A stretch of 55,890 nt of DNA from Bartonella gabonensis (lineage in GTDB: Bacteria > Pseudomonadota > Alphaproteobacteria > Rhizobiales > Rhizobiaceae). This document shows, piece by piece, positions 1 to 10,404 of this stretch. Where the stretch lies: positions 1,772 to 57,661 of the forward strand of contig NZ_CAHOYM010000007.1 in the NCBI RefSeq assembly GCF_903679515.1, read 5' to 3'. The notes under the pieces were generated by a model that was not told the origin of the DNA, searched no databases, and was given only the letters and a program-made list of their open reading frames with translations. The position numbers and the translations under genes are program-made. The number at the start of each line of letters is the position of its first letter. Position 1 is the first letter of the stretch.

Positions 1-45
1 CTGTCTATAAAATTATAAACGTGACAAAATATCTCTGTAGAGACT

Positions 46-1685
<1,640 letters not shown>

Positions 1686-2420
1686 TTATACCAATAACTG
1701 TATAAAACGCTGAACAGTGTTACGCATTCCATATTCTAACGCATCTGCAATGAGCCCATGACCAATAGAAACTTCCTCAAGCCAAGGAATATGATGAACA
1801 AGAGCGGGAAGATTTGTAATGGTCAGATCATGCCCTGCGTTAACACCTAATTGCAGCTCTTGAGCTCTTTTTGCTGCTAAAACAAGTTTATTGAGCTCCT
1901 TATCCTGTTTAGTCTTGTCGTTAAATGCTCCCCCATAAGGTCCTGTATAAAACTCCACATGATCAGCCCCTATCGCTTTAGCAATATCAAGCCCTTCAAC
2001 AACAGGATCAGCAAATAACGACACGCGAATTTTTTTTGCTTTCAAGCGTTGCACAATAGGTGCCAAAAATTCTGCATGGCGAGAAAAATCCCAACCATGA
2101 TCAGAAGTTGACTGAGCTGGATCATCAGGAACAAGAGTAATCTGATCAGCATATTTTTCTGCTATATCCAAAAAAACATTACTTGGATAACCTTCAATAT
2201 TAAATTCAGCACTAGGAAATGTGCTGTTCATTAAATCATCGATATCTGGCAAATCCGTAAAACGAATATGTCTTTCATCAGGGCGCGGATGAACCGTCAA
2301 ACCCGCTGCTCCAGCTGTAAGCGCTATATGCCCAATAGTTTTGACATTTGGCCAAGGTAGATTACGCCTATTGCGCAAAACAGCAATAGCATTAAGATTA
2401 ACCGAAAGTTTTATCGCCAC
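1686..2420 (-). CDS. pdxJ: Pyridoxine 5'-phosphate synthase
   Basis: PdxJ condenses 3-amino-2-oxopropyl phosphate with 1-deoxyxylulose 5-phosphate to give pyridoxine 5'-phosphate, the last ring-closing step of the DXP-dependent vitamin B6 pathway. The TIM-barrel signatures are visible: [16 protein letters not shown] at the N-terminus, the HPRPDERHI active-site strand, [12 protein letters not shown], and the [11 protein letters not shown] phosphate-binding segment near the end. A GTG at 2420, with GGGAG a few bases upstream, gives 244 residues starting (M)AIKLSVN, close to the usual 240-250. In-frame ATGs at 2432 and 2438 would add 4-6 residues, and the longest frame (to 2504) would add a non-conserved aromatic stretch. 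It lies 73 bases downstream of the helicase gene and is probably co-transcribed. Confidence 0.95.
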   Translation of the reverse strand: MAIKLSVNLNAIAVLRNRRNLPWPNVKTIGHIALTAGAAGLTVHPRPDERHIRFTDLPDIDDLMNSTFPSAEFNIEGYPSNVFLDIAEKYADQITLVPDDPAQSTSDHGWDFSRHAEFLAPIVQRLKAKKIRVSLFADPVVEGLDIAKAIGADHVEFYTGPYGGAFNDKTKQDKELNKLVLAAKRAQELQLGVNAGHDLTITNLPALVHHIPWLEEVSIGHGLIADALEYGMRNTVQRFIQLLV

Positions 2421-2493
2421 GCCTACTCCCATTTTCATATACAATTCAAAACCAGAAAAATATATCCACCAATACCCAGAGAATAAGTTTTCT

Positions 2494-3615
2494 CTATCGA
2501 ACAATTGTCAAACGCTCTGCCGCACGTGTAATTCCCGTATAAAGCCAGCGCGTAGACATATCACGAAAGGCAAAACTTTCATCAAACAAAACGACATCAT
2601 CCCATTGAGAACCTTGCGCTTTATGAACTGTTAATGCGTAACCATAATCAAAATCATCATATCGCTTTTTTAATGCCCAGGAAATCTCATTATCAGGGTT
2701 TTCAAACGCTGCTTTTAAAAGTTTAATTTTTGCTACCCCACGCTCACTTTCTTCTGGTTTCACAAGAAGATTAATACTTGGTTTAACTGTCTCCTTCTGT
2801 GAAGTCATCACCTTCCATAAAGAACCATTTAACAAACCTTTAGAAGGATCATTTCGCAAACACACAAGCTTATCTCCCGTTTGCGGATAATCTGCTGTAA
2901 ATCCCTTCAAAGCACGCAAACGCTGATTATAAAGATGCCGTGTTCGATTGATTCCAACCAAGACCTGATCAGCATCTAAAACCAATTGCTGATCAACCTC
3001 TTTGCGTGTAATAACGCGCGCTGCACCATAATCGCCATAAGCAATATCGCGTCCTTCACGCACATCCATAGCAAGCCGTATAATCGGATTATCACGTGCT
3101 TGCCGATGAATTTCTGAAAGAAGAAAATCGGGTTCACCATTGGAAAAAAACCCTCCTCCTGATATGGGAGGCAATTGACCTGGATCACCAAGAACAAGAA
3201 TAGGTGTTCGAAAACTCATTAAATCACGCGCCAATTGTTCATCGACCATAGAGCACTCATCAACAATAATGAGTTTAGCTTGTGCAGCAGCACTTCTTCG
3301 ATTTAATCTAAATGTCGGTGTGATAGACTTTTTTCCCGTAATTTCATCGGAAACTTCCTCTTCCCCACGCGGACAATAAATCAGCGAATGAATCGTGCAA
3401 GCATTACTGGCACCTTTAGAGCGCAAAACCTGCGCAGCCTTTCCTGTAAAAGCAGCAAACTGGACAGAACCATCAACTGTTTCTGCAAAATAGCGCGCAA
3501 GCGTCGTCTTGCCCGTCCCCGCATAGCCAAAAAGGCGAAAAAGAGGAGAACGCCCTTCCCTCAACCACGCGGCAACAGCCTTTAATGCACTATCCTGTTC
3601 TGACGAAAACTGCAT
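2494..3615 (-). CDS. RecD-like ATP-dependent DNA helicase (short, SF1B type)
   Basis: This is a 373-residue helicase of the RecD/AAA_30 type. Walker A is GYAGTGKTT (residues 30-38), Walker B is [10 protein letters not shown] (about 117-126), a GDPGQLPP motif III follows, and the C-terminal UvrD_C_2-like block [17 protein letters not shown]...[13 protein letters not shown] contains motifs V and VI. It lacks the long N-terminal region of RecD and RecD2 and the RecBCD partners are not nearby, so it is probably a stand-alone 5'-3' helicase of unknown role. The family is common in Rhizobiales under names such as AAA family ATPase or exodeoxyribonuclease V-like. The ATG at 3615 begins [14 protein letters not shown], a typical Q-motif-like entry. 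Function beyond helicase activity is inference. Confidence 0.87.
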   Translation of the reverse strand: MQFSSEQDSALKAVAAWLREGRSPLFRLFGYAGTGKTTLARYFAETVDGSVQFAAFTGKAAQVLRSKGASNACTIHSLIYCPRGEEEVSDEITGKKSITPTFRLNRRSAAAQAKLIIVDECSMVDEQLARDLMSFRTPILVLGDPGQLPPISGGGFFSNGEPDFLLSEIHRQARDNPIIRLAMDVREGRDIAYGDYGAARVITRKEVDQQLVLDADQVLVGINRTRHLYNQRLRALKGFTADYPQTGDKLVCLRNDPSKGLLNGSLWKVMTSQKETVKPSINLLVKPEESERGVAKIKLLKAAFENPDNEISWALKKRYDDFDYGYALTVHKAQGSQWDDVVLFDESFAFRDMSTRWLYTGITRAAERLTIVR

Positions 3616-4263
3616 GGCCTACCAACATAAGATTTGCATAAAAAGAGCAGTATTTTGAACAAACCCGACGATCAAAAAAAACTTTTTTATGAAGAATTGC
3701 TGACACACGCCCATCTAACAACTTTCGTAGCACAATTATCAATTACTTACCCATTGCTTTTTCAAGATATTGTAACAATCTAAATTTTCTCTATACACCG
3801 ATCCTCGATGTAACACCAACAATGGAATATGCATATCTTAAATTTAAAATAACACCTATATACACTTTTTCTAACCAAAATTTTAAAATGAGAAAAAGAG
3901 CATTGCAATTGCAAAACCCTCGCTAGAAAAAATGTCCTTAACAGGATAAGAATAATATAATTTTATGAATACTATTTTACACAATCAATCAGATTCCTTA
4001 AACATAAAAATAAAATACATCCACTATTACGAAATAATAATTTAAATATACAAAAACCTTTTGGCAGAAATAGAAACACTCTCAACAAAACAACTTAATT
4101 CTATAGTGGATACATCCATAAAGTTCCTATCTCCCTCTTATCATGATTTTAATAAATTGACTCTTCGGGCTAAAAATAAGTTATATCTTAGCAAATAAAA
4201 GAGAGACATCACGCTTATATGAAGCACACTTCACCTCGCACAAATATGTAGGGGAGGTTTAAA
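3616..4263. other. Intergenic region before the decayed cassette
   Basis: About 650 bases of AT-rich DNA lie between two divergently transcribed units. No open frame with coding character is seen. A weak promoter-like element, TTGACT at 4157-4162 with TATATC about 19 bases on, points toward the dehydrogenase pseudogene. A strong Shine-Dalgarno stretch (GGGGAGG, 4251-4257) lies just before that gene's TTG start. Confidence 0.5.
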
Positions 4264-5191
4264 TTGAAAATATTAATTCCAGATGACTATCAAAAAGCCA
4301 CCCTAACATTACAGTCTATTACAAAATTAATGAAATCGCATGAAGTGCTGGTTATAAATAATTTAGCTAAAGAATGTGATTTAGAAGATAAGCTCAAAGA
4401 GATAGATATTCTTATCTGAATCAGAGAGCGGACTATAGTTGATAGAAATCTTCTCCTGAAATTGCCAAATTTAAAATTAATCTGCCAAACAGGCCCTATA
4501 GGTTCCCATATTGATATAGAAGCATGTAGAGACTTAGGAATTAAAATATTAGACGGTGGTGGAGATCCAACTTCTGCTGCTGAATTTGCATGGCTCTTAA
4601 TGATGTCTGCGCGTAGAAAACTCTATAAATCTGTATCTGATATGCAAAAAGGACAATGGCAAACAACATTTGGCAACCAAATGAAAGGGGCTACTCTTGG
4701 AATATTTTGGTTTGGGTGTATTGGTAAAATGGTTGCTCAATATGCTCAAGCTTTTGGCATGTCAATTTTGGTTTATGGGAGCGAACGTTCAACGCAAGAA
4801 GCGAAAAATTTAGGTTATCATTTTACGCATTCAAAAGATGAATTTTTTACACGTCCTGACATTATATTCGTACATTTACGTTTAAGCGATAAAACCAGAG
4901 GAATCATTCAATTAGATGACCTATTAAGCATGAAATCTCATGCTATTTTTGTCAACACAGCGCGTTCAGCTTTGGTTGAAAAAGGGGCGATAGAAAAAAA
5001 TACTAAGTTTGGAAAATTCAACTTATTTTGCACTGGATGTTTATAACAACGAGCCAGTATATGAGAGCAAATTATTGCAATCAGATAGAGTTCTTTGCAC
5101 ACCGCATTTGGGCTATGTAACTGAAGAAAGCTTTGAGAATTATATTGAAAAAGCTTGCCAAAATATAGCGTCTTTTATGAAGAGCGCTTAA
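4264..5191 (+). pseudogene. D-isomer-specific 2-hydroxyacid dehydrogenase, broken
   Basis: The remnant is homologous to NAD-dependent D-2-hydroxyacid / phosphoglycerate-type dehydrogenases. It starts at a TTG behind GGGGAGG and runs LKILIPDDYQKA... until an in-frame TGA at 4417-4419, where CGA is expected inside the conserved ILIRIRERT segment. It resumes in the same frame (NLKLICQTGPIGSH) to about 5010. There a +1 shift moves the C-terminus (YFALDVYNNEPV, TPHLGYVTEESFENY) into the next frame, ending at 5191. The catalytic Arg (NTARSALVE), Glu (NNEPV) and His (TPHLGY) positions can still be read. The Rossmann GxGxxG is damaged too: it reads WFGCIG where GFGRIG is usual. It was the first gene of a plus-strand cassette with the MFS gene and the oxygenase pseudogene. 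Confidence 0.9.
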
Positions 5192-5317
5192 TGCCAATTA
5201 ATCCAATGTTTGTAAAATTTATTCTTTATCGCTAACGTGTCAAATTTGCACGACACATAATAGCTTATTTCCTTAAATTAAGCATATTCCTTAGCTTTCA
5301 TATTAATACCAATCCTA

Positions 5318-5346
5318 TTGACAGATTTTTATGTCATCAGCATAAA
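5318..5346 (+). promoter_or_regulatory. Candidate promoter of the MFS gene
   Basis: A consensus-like -35 box TTGACA (5318-5323) is followed after 17 bases by CATAAA (5341-5346), or after 19 bases by TAAAAT. It lies about 70 bases before the MFS start codon, in the 226-base gap behind the dehydrogenase pseudogene. A dedicated promoter would explain how the transporter gene can stay expressed although its neighbour is dead. The call rests on sequence match only. Confidence 0.4.
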
Positions 5347-5417
5347 ATACCTAATTGTTACAATAATTATTAAAAAGGCTAACCTGCCAAATTACCCTTT
5401 GATTGGAGGTGGCATGG

Positions 5418-6626
5418 ATGAGCAATAATAAACTTATAGAAAAAAATTATTATCGATGGATTGTATTGCTTGTTGCCACGATCGTTCAAGCATCAGCCTG
5501 CTTTTTTGTTCAAGGGTTTGGTCCTTCAGCTGAATTTTTCAAGAAGGACTTCTCGCTTAGTGACTCTCAGATAGGCTTGCTGTCTTCAGCAGCGCAGTTC
5601 CTCCCTATTATTTGGTTACTTGTAGCTGGCGAATTACTAGACAAGTTTAACGAGCGCTATATTGTTGGAGTTGGCGCACTCGGCGTTTCTGTCGCTCTTT
5701 TGTTGGGAGCAATTTCAGATAACTATATTTCCCTTTTGATTTGTTTGCTCATTGTAGGGGGATTTTATAGTTCTGCTCAACCCGGTGGTGCTAAATCTGT
5801 TTCTTCATGGTTTCCACAATCGCAGCGCGGATTTGCAATGGGAATAAGACAAGCGGGGCTACCATTAGGTGGGGCATTAGCTGGAATAGTTCTTCCTGCT
5901 AGTGCACTTGTCTATGGCATAAAAGGTGCATTTTTGGTTGGCGCCATCGTTTCTTTTTTAGGTGGATGTATATTTATTATTTTTTCTCACTCACCAGCAA
6001 AAGTGATAGCTATCGTTCCAGAAAGCAAGGCAAGAGTTTCGTTCTATGCCAATGTAAGATCTCATCTTGCAATGTTGGCTGCACCGCATATGAAGAATAT
6101 TATTTTTTCAGGCGTTTCACTTGTGATCGTTCAATATGTTTTAACCATTTTTATAACGGTTTATTTTTATAGAATCTATCACCTATCTTTAGATAAAAGT
6201 GCTTATTTGTTTTTTGTTTCACAAGCTTCTGGTGCCTTAGGAAGAATTATTTTAGCAGCGTGGAATGATCATTGTAGAAAAGGACGATTTTTTTCTGTCT
6301 TGTTTTGCATGATTGCGGTAGTTTTTGGATTTTTAATATTAATTTTGGGCATTAGTGAATCCATAATTTATTTAACTATTTTATCTGCTTGGTTAGTTTT
6401 TTTTGGATTGGGATGGTATGGTTTTTGGGTTGCTTATATTGTAGACTCTTCACCAAAGGAAAGCGTTGGCTTTTCTCTGGGTTTAGCAATGTCTGTAAAT
6501 CAAATCGCAATTATTACTGCTCCACCATTATTTGGATTAATCCAAGATTTTACCGACACTTATTTACTAACATGGCTGATTTTAATTTTAATGATTGTTT
6601 GTTCACTTTTCTTAATAAAAAAGTAA
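5418..6626 (+). CDS. Major facilitator superfamily transporter, substrate unknown
   Basis: This is an intact 402-residue integral membrane transporter with about 12 hydrophobic segments in two halves of six. The loop after TM2 reads GELLDKFNERYIVGVG (the degenerate MFS motif A position). The TM4-5 region reads GGAKSVSSWFPQSQRGFAMGIRQAGLPLGG, typical of MFS carriers for organic anions or small metabolites, but no substrate can be assigned. The ATG at 5418 has GGAGGT at 5405-5410. An ATG four bases earlier is out of frame, and the TTG at 5403 would overlap the ribosome-binding site. It lies between two pseudogenes, so it may have exported or imported the product or substrate of that former pathway. 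No frameshift or stop was found, unlike both neighbours. Confidence 0.88.
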   Translation: MSNNKLIEKNYYRWIVLLVATIVQASACFFVQGFGPSAEFFKKDFSLSDSQIGLLSSAAQFLPIIWLLVAGELLDKFNERYIVGVGALGVSVALLLGAISDNYISLLICLLIVGGFYSSAQPGGAKSVSSWFPQSQRGFAMGIRQAGLPLGGALAGIVLPASALVYGIKGAFLVGAIVSFLGGCIFIIFSHSPAKVIAIVPESKARVSFYANVRSHLAMLAAPHMKNIIFSGVSLVIVQYVLTIFITVYFYRIYHLSLDKSAYLFFVSQASGALGRIILAAWNDHCRKGRFFSVLFCMIAVVFGFLILILGISESIIYLTILSAWLVFFGLGWYGFWVAYIVDSSPKESVGFSLGLAMSVNQIAIITAPPLFGLIQDFTDTYLLTWLILILMIVCSLFLIKK

Positions 6627-6653
6627 AGAAATATAGCTGGGGAGGAAATTATA

Positions 6654-7655
6654 ATGATAAATGAAAATATTTTTGAATTGAGCAACATAGAAAGAGACAA
6701 ACTTTGGGAAGCTCTAGAGCATGTTATTTATGATCCATACGGTGGTATTGAATATTCGGTTGAGCTAAAAAATAGCATTTTCGCTGCTACCACATAGAAT
6801 ATTGACAATTCTTATGAAGCAAAAGATATCTATTACCCCTAGACCATATTTAATCTTTGAAAACCTTCCAATTGAGAGACAAATTAACACATCACCTAAT
6901 CCTTATAATTTAGATGCGTCTTGTAAAAGTAGCTCTATGAGTGAAAATTTAATTATGATGTTTTCTTTATTAATCGGAGAGCCTTATTCAAGTAAGTTTG
7001 AAGGCGAACATATAGTAAATAACCTAGTTCCTTTAGAGGATAATAAAAAAGATTATACAGGATTAGGACCTGAAGTTGAGTTAGATTTTCATATAGAAAA
7101 TGCTGCACTAAAATTTATAAAAGGTTTAAATTTATCTCCTAAAGGGATACTTTTAACTGGTGTTTTCGCAATGATGTCGATGACCCGTCAACGAGAATAT
7201 CTGATACTCGTCTCGCTTTAAAACTTTCAAGTGAGGAGGATTTGAGTAGCTTAAGGGATAATTTATATATAATGAATGTTCCCTATAGATGGAGAAAAAA
7301 TGGGGTAACCTCTACAAGTAAAGTGCCCCTTATTCAAGGGGACAGTGAATTCCAAGATATTAGCGCTGTTTTTTATCCGAGCATGTTAGAACCACAGTCA
7401 AAAAAAGCCAAGGAGGCTTTAGATCATTTTTATGAAGCTATTAAGGCTGTATCTTTTGGAATTGCTGTACAACCAGGAAGATTATTATACATTGATAACA
7501 GAATGGCTCTACACTCTAGAGATAAATTTTGGGGATGATTTGATCGTTATGAAAATTCAATGCGGTGGATTCAAAGAGTGTTTGTGTCTGCAGATTTATG
7601 GAATCATAGATGCATAGAACAAATAAAAGAAAGAGTATTTGATTTTCAATGTTAA
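6654..7655 (+). pseudogene. Clavaminate-synthase-like (TauD/AsnO-type) Fe(II)/2-oxoglutarate oxygenase, broken
   Basis: This is a decayed gene for a non-haem iron dioxygenase related to L-asparagine/L-arginine beta-hydroxylases. It begins MINENIFELSNIERDKLW behind GGAGGAAA and stops at TAG 6795-6797. It continues in another frame (TPRPYLIFENLPIERQINTS... to LDFHIENAALKF...LLTGV), shifts again near 7165, and reads NDVDDPSTRISDTRLALKLSSEED in the original frame. A further TGA lies at 7536-7538, where Arg is expected in the LHSRDKFWG-R-FDRYENSMRWIQR segment; the frame ends at 7655. The HxE iron-ligand motif (FHIENA) and the distal His (ALHSR, usually LHGR) with the trailing DRWxxR-like block identify the family. 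At least two stops and two frameshifts make it non-functional. Confidence 0.87.
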
Positions 7656-8359
7656 TGTCCTGATAATGATATGATATTGAGTATTATTCTGGTTTATATA
7701 TTGACTACACGTCGCATACGTATAGATTTCTCTCGCTTAAATTAGGTGAGGTTACGACCTGATTATAAGCTATGGTGGCTAATTGATTTTCTATGGCTGC
7801 ATTTGATCTTTATTATTTTTGCCCTTCCTTTCAAGCCGCTAGGGGAATTCTCCTATCAAACCCTTGAAAGTTAGAGTAATTTCAGAATGCGAAACCAAAA
7901 CATAGTGACAAACTTTTCTATTGTTTTCATAAGTATGCCAGTTTTCATGGTTGCACCCTTCAAGCACGCTGGCTTTTTTCTTGCACGATGGAATCCTTCA
8001 TATATAAGAAAACATAATTAATTTAGAATAGATAATTCAATGTATTATCTAAAAAATGCAACAAAAAAGCTATTAATGTGAACATATGAATTAAAAACAA
8101 ACATCGCATACAAATAAATTCAAGCATTATTGGACACACAACTTATAACATTGTTAAAATGAACAAATAATAATACACCCCATGTTTTTATGTTGATAAA
8201 TCTTGCTTTGAGAGACTTTGTAGCTGGACATTTTGCTAAAATCTTCAGGAACCCTGCATGGCTTTCTCACTTGGACTCTCTACAAAGAAGAGACAGAAAT
8301 GAAGGCTCCAAAAAGACTTCATCATCACCATCTTTCACTATTTGATTAATATATTCCTT
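7656..8359. other. Intergenic region downstream of ilvB, no gene seen
   Basis: About 700 bases lie between the oxygenase pseudogene and the end of ilvB. In related Rhizobiales the acetolactate synthase regulatory gene would be expected directly downstream of ilvB, that is, at the right end of this gap on the minus strand. I found no ACT-domain signature (such as NEPGVLARV) in any frame. A 43-codon GTG-to-TAG frame at 7746-7874 is hydrophobic but has no ribosome-binding site. No tRNA or repeat is recognised. Confidence 0.55.
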
Positions 8360-10162
8360 TTATACAAGAATCTTTCCCTCAGAAGACACAGCATTTTCAA
8401 CAGCTTCCTCGCTTGCCTCATCAGGTAATAACATCTCATTATGGGCACAGCCCGATGGGATCATGGGAAAACAATTTTCTAAATGATACACACGGCAATC
8501 AAAAAGAACAGGCTTATCACTGTCAATCATTTGCTGAATTTTATTATCAAGTTCATCGGGTTTTGAACAATGAATCCCTAGGGCTCCATAAGCTTGTGCC
8601 AATTTCACAAAGTCAGGCATCGATTTCATATAAGAATGAGAAAGACGATTACCATGCAACAATTGCTGCCACTGGCGAACCATCCCCATATATTGATTAT
8701 TTAAAATAAAAATTTTCACAGGTGTGTCATGCTGAATAGCCGTTGCAAGCTCTTGAATATTCATCTGAATGGAGGCATCACCAGAAATACACACAACAAG
8801 TGCATCAGGATGAGCTATTTGAACACCAATCGCCGCAGGAAGACCATACCCCATTGTTCCAAGCCCACCAGAAGTCATCCAATGTTTTGGTTCATCAAAG
8901 TGATAATATTGCGCTGCCCACATCTGATGCTGCCCGACATCCGTTGTAATGTAAGCACGAACATCTTTGGTCAGTACATACAGCCGTTCAAGAGCATATT
9001 GAGGCATGATAACATCTTTTTTTTCCATATATGCCAATGAATTACGAGCTCTCCAGCGATTAATTTTCATCCACCATATTTTTCGACGTTCTTGATCAAA
9101 CTTTAATTGATGTTCATGCAAATGTTGCATTATATCTGCCAAAACATGCGCCACATCGCCAATAAGTGGAACTTCTGCCTTGACAATTTTATTGATGGAA
9201 GAAGGATCAATATCAATATGAATAATACGAGCATGAGGTGCAAATGCATCAAGACGCCCCGTGATACGATCATCAAACCGTGCTCCAACAGCCAACATAA
9301 CATCACAATCATGCATGGCCATATTAGCCTCATAGGTTCCGTGCATACCCAGCATTCCGAGCCAATTTTTACCAGAAGCAGGATAAGCGCCAAGTCCCAT
9401 TAAGGTTGAAGTAATTGGAAAATCTCCCCATTGAACCAAATTACGCAAGAGCTGTACAGCTTGAGTCCCCGATGAAATAACACCACCCCCAGAATAAATA
9501 ACAGGGCGCTTTGCCTCAACTAAAAGAGAAACAGCCGATTTGATAGCCTCATGATTATTCCCCTTAAACGATGGAGAAAAATGTAAAGATTCCTGAACTT
9601 TAGGCGCTCTATAAAATCCTGAAGCAAATTGAACATCCTTAGGAATATCAATCAAAACCGGTCCTGGACGCCCTGATTGAGCAAGAGAAAAAGCCTCATG
9701 AATAATGTCCGCAAGATCATTAACATTTTTAACCAGCCAATTACGCTTCGTACAAGGCTTTGTAATTCCAACTGTATCCGCTTCTTGAAAGCCATTTGTT
9801 CCAATTATCGTTGTCGCTACCTGACCAGAAAAACAAACAAGAGGTATAGAATCCATAAGAGCATCTTGCAAAGGTGTAACAGCATTCGTTGCCCCTGGAC
9901 CAGAAGTCACAAGCATCACACCGACCTTCCCTGTGCTGCGTGCATAACCTTCAGCAGCATGCCCTGCTGCCTGTTCATGACGCACCAAAATATGCTGCAG
10001 TGAATTTTGTTGATAAAGTACATCAAAAATAGGAAGAACAGCCCCACCAGGATAACCAAAAATATGTTGAACCCCTTGATCTATAAGAGCCTGAACCACT
10101 ATTTCAGCCCCAGACATTACTTTTCCATCTGCACTCTCTTGCTGTCTTGGATCATTTCTCAT
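8360..10162 (-). CDS. ilvB: Acetolactate synthase, large (catalytic) subunit
   Basis: This ThDP-dependent enzyme makes 2-acetolactate or 2-aceto-2-hydroxybutyrate, the first common step to valine, leucine and isoleucine. The 600-residue protein shows the three domains in order. The N-terminal pyrimidine-binding domain has [14 protein letters not shown], the catalytic Glu in [15 protein letters not shown], and [16 protein letters not shown]. The central domain follows. The C-terminal ThDP-Mg domain has [15 protein letters not shown]...[12 protein letters not shown]. The ATG at 10162 is chosen; a GTG three codons upstream at 10171 is possible. Upstream lies a probable transcription attenuator. 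The expected regulatory subunit gene is not downstream, and 8 kb of other DNA separates it from ilvC. It could also be called ilvI by rhizobial convention. Confidence 0.96.
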   Translation of the reverse strand: MRNDPRQQESADGKVMSGAEIVVQALIDQGVQHIFGYPGGAVLPIFDVLYQQNSLQHILVRHEQAAGHAAEGYARSTGKVGVMLVTSGPGATNAVTPLQDALMDSIPLVCFSGQVATTIIGTNGFQEADTVGITKPCTKRNWLVKNVNDLADIIHEAFSLAQSGRPGPVLIDIPKDVQFASGFYRAPKVQESLHFSPSFKGNNHEAIKSAVSLLVEAKRPVIYSGGGVISSGTQAVQLLRNLVQWGDFPITSTLMGLGAYPASGKNWLGMLGMHGTYEANMAMHDCDVMLAVGARFDDRITGRLDAFAPHARIIHIDIDPSSINKIVKAEVPLIGDVAHVLADIMQHLHEHQLKFDQERRKIWWMKINRWRARNSLAYMEKKDVIMPQYALERLYVLTKDVRAYITTDVGQHQMWAAQYYHFDEPKHWMTSGGLGTMGYGLPAAIGVQIAHPDALVVCISGDASIQMNIQELATAIQHDTPVKIFILNNQYMGMVRQWQQLLHGNRLSHSYMKSMPDFVKLAQAYGALGIHCSKPDELDNKIQQMIDSDKPVLFDCRVYHLENCFPMIPSGCAHNEMLLPDEASEEAVENAVSSEGKILV

Positions 10163-10192
10163 CTTTCCCACTCACCTACTTGTTAGGACAAT

Positions 10193-10213
10193 AAAAAAGC
10201 CCCTGAAGGAGCC
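10193..10213 (-). terminator. Hairpin 2 of the ilvB leader, probable attenuator terminator
   Basis: On the minus strand GCTCC-ttca-GGGGC forms a 5-bp stem with one G-U pair, followed by T6 (10193-10198). It ends about 30 bases before the ilvB start, which is the usual place for an attenuator terminator. Confidence 0.6.
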
Positions 10214-10216
10214 TAT

Positions 10217-10238
10217 AAAAAAAGGCTCTGAGAGAGCC
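10217..10238 (-). terminator. Hairpin 1 of the ilvB leader (anti-terminator/terminator-like)
   Basis: On the minus strand GGCTCT-ctc-AGAGCC forms a perfect 6-bp stem (10224-10238) followed by seven T residues (10217-10223). Its 3' arm can pair with the 5' arm of the next hairpin. Confidence 0.6.
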
Positions 10239-10404
10239 TACTACACACAAAAACATATATTGTATGATTACCCCCTTATTCCAACGCACAAAACCTACCA
10301 GGAAAAGCCCTCCTGTAAAGGGGTTTTTAATGATATTGATAGCATCCGTCAATAAAAAATTAATATTTTCTTAAAAATTTCTTCTTAAAGCTCCAGCTCT
10401 TTTA

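Larger units (their letters stand above)
10176..10352 (-). promoter_or_regulatory. Candidate attenuator and leader frame of ilvB, with promoter
   Basis: Reading on the minus strand, a promoter-like pair TTGACG (10347-10352) and TAAAAA (10324-10329) has a 17-base spacer. A purine-rich AGGAGGG (10308-10314) follows, then a continuous frame to a TAG at 10176-10178. A GTG at 10289 would start a 37-residue leader with the run GVIIQYMFLCVVGSL; a CTG at 10301, better spaced from AGGAGGG, would add VGF. The frame is dense in Val, Ile and Leu codons. It crosses two hairpins whose inner arms can also pair with each other (GAGCC with GGCTC), as in amino-acid attenuators. An oddity is that the frame runs through both hairpins to just before ilvB, with no stop near hairpin 1. 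The architecture is seen in the sequence; regulation is inference. Confidence 0.6.

Noticed and set aside
7746-7874. 43-codon GTG frame encoding a hydrophobic stretch (WWLIDFLWLHLIFIIFALP)
   Set aside because: It looks superficially like a small membrane protein or a relic, but it has no ribosome-binding site, a non-ATG start and no recognisable relative, so chance is more likely.
8253-8335. Possible terminator or regulatory-subunit remnant just downstream of ilvB
   Set aside because: The GAAG...CTTC pairing is only four base pairs, and no frame resembles an ACT domain.
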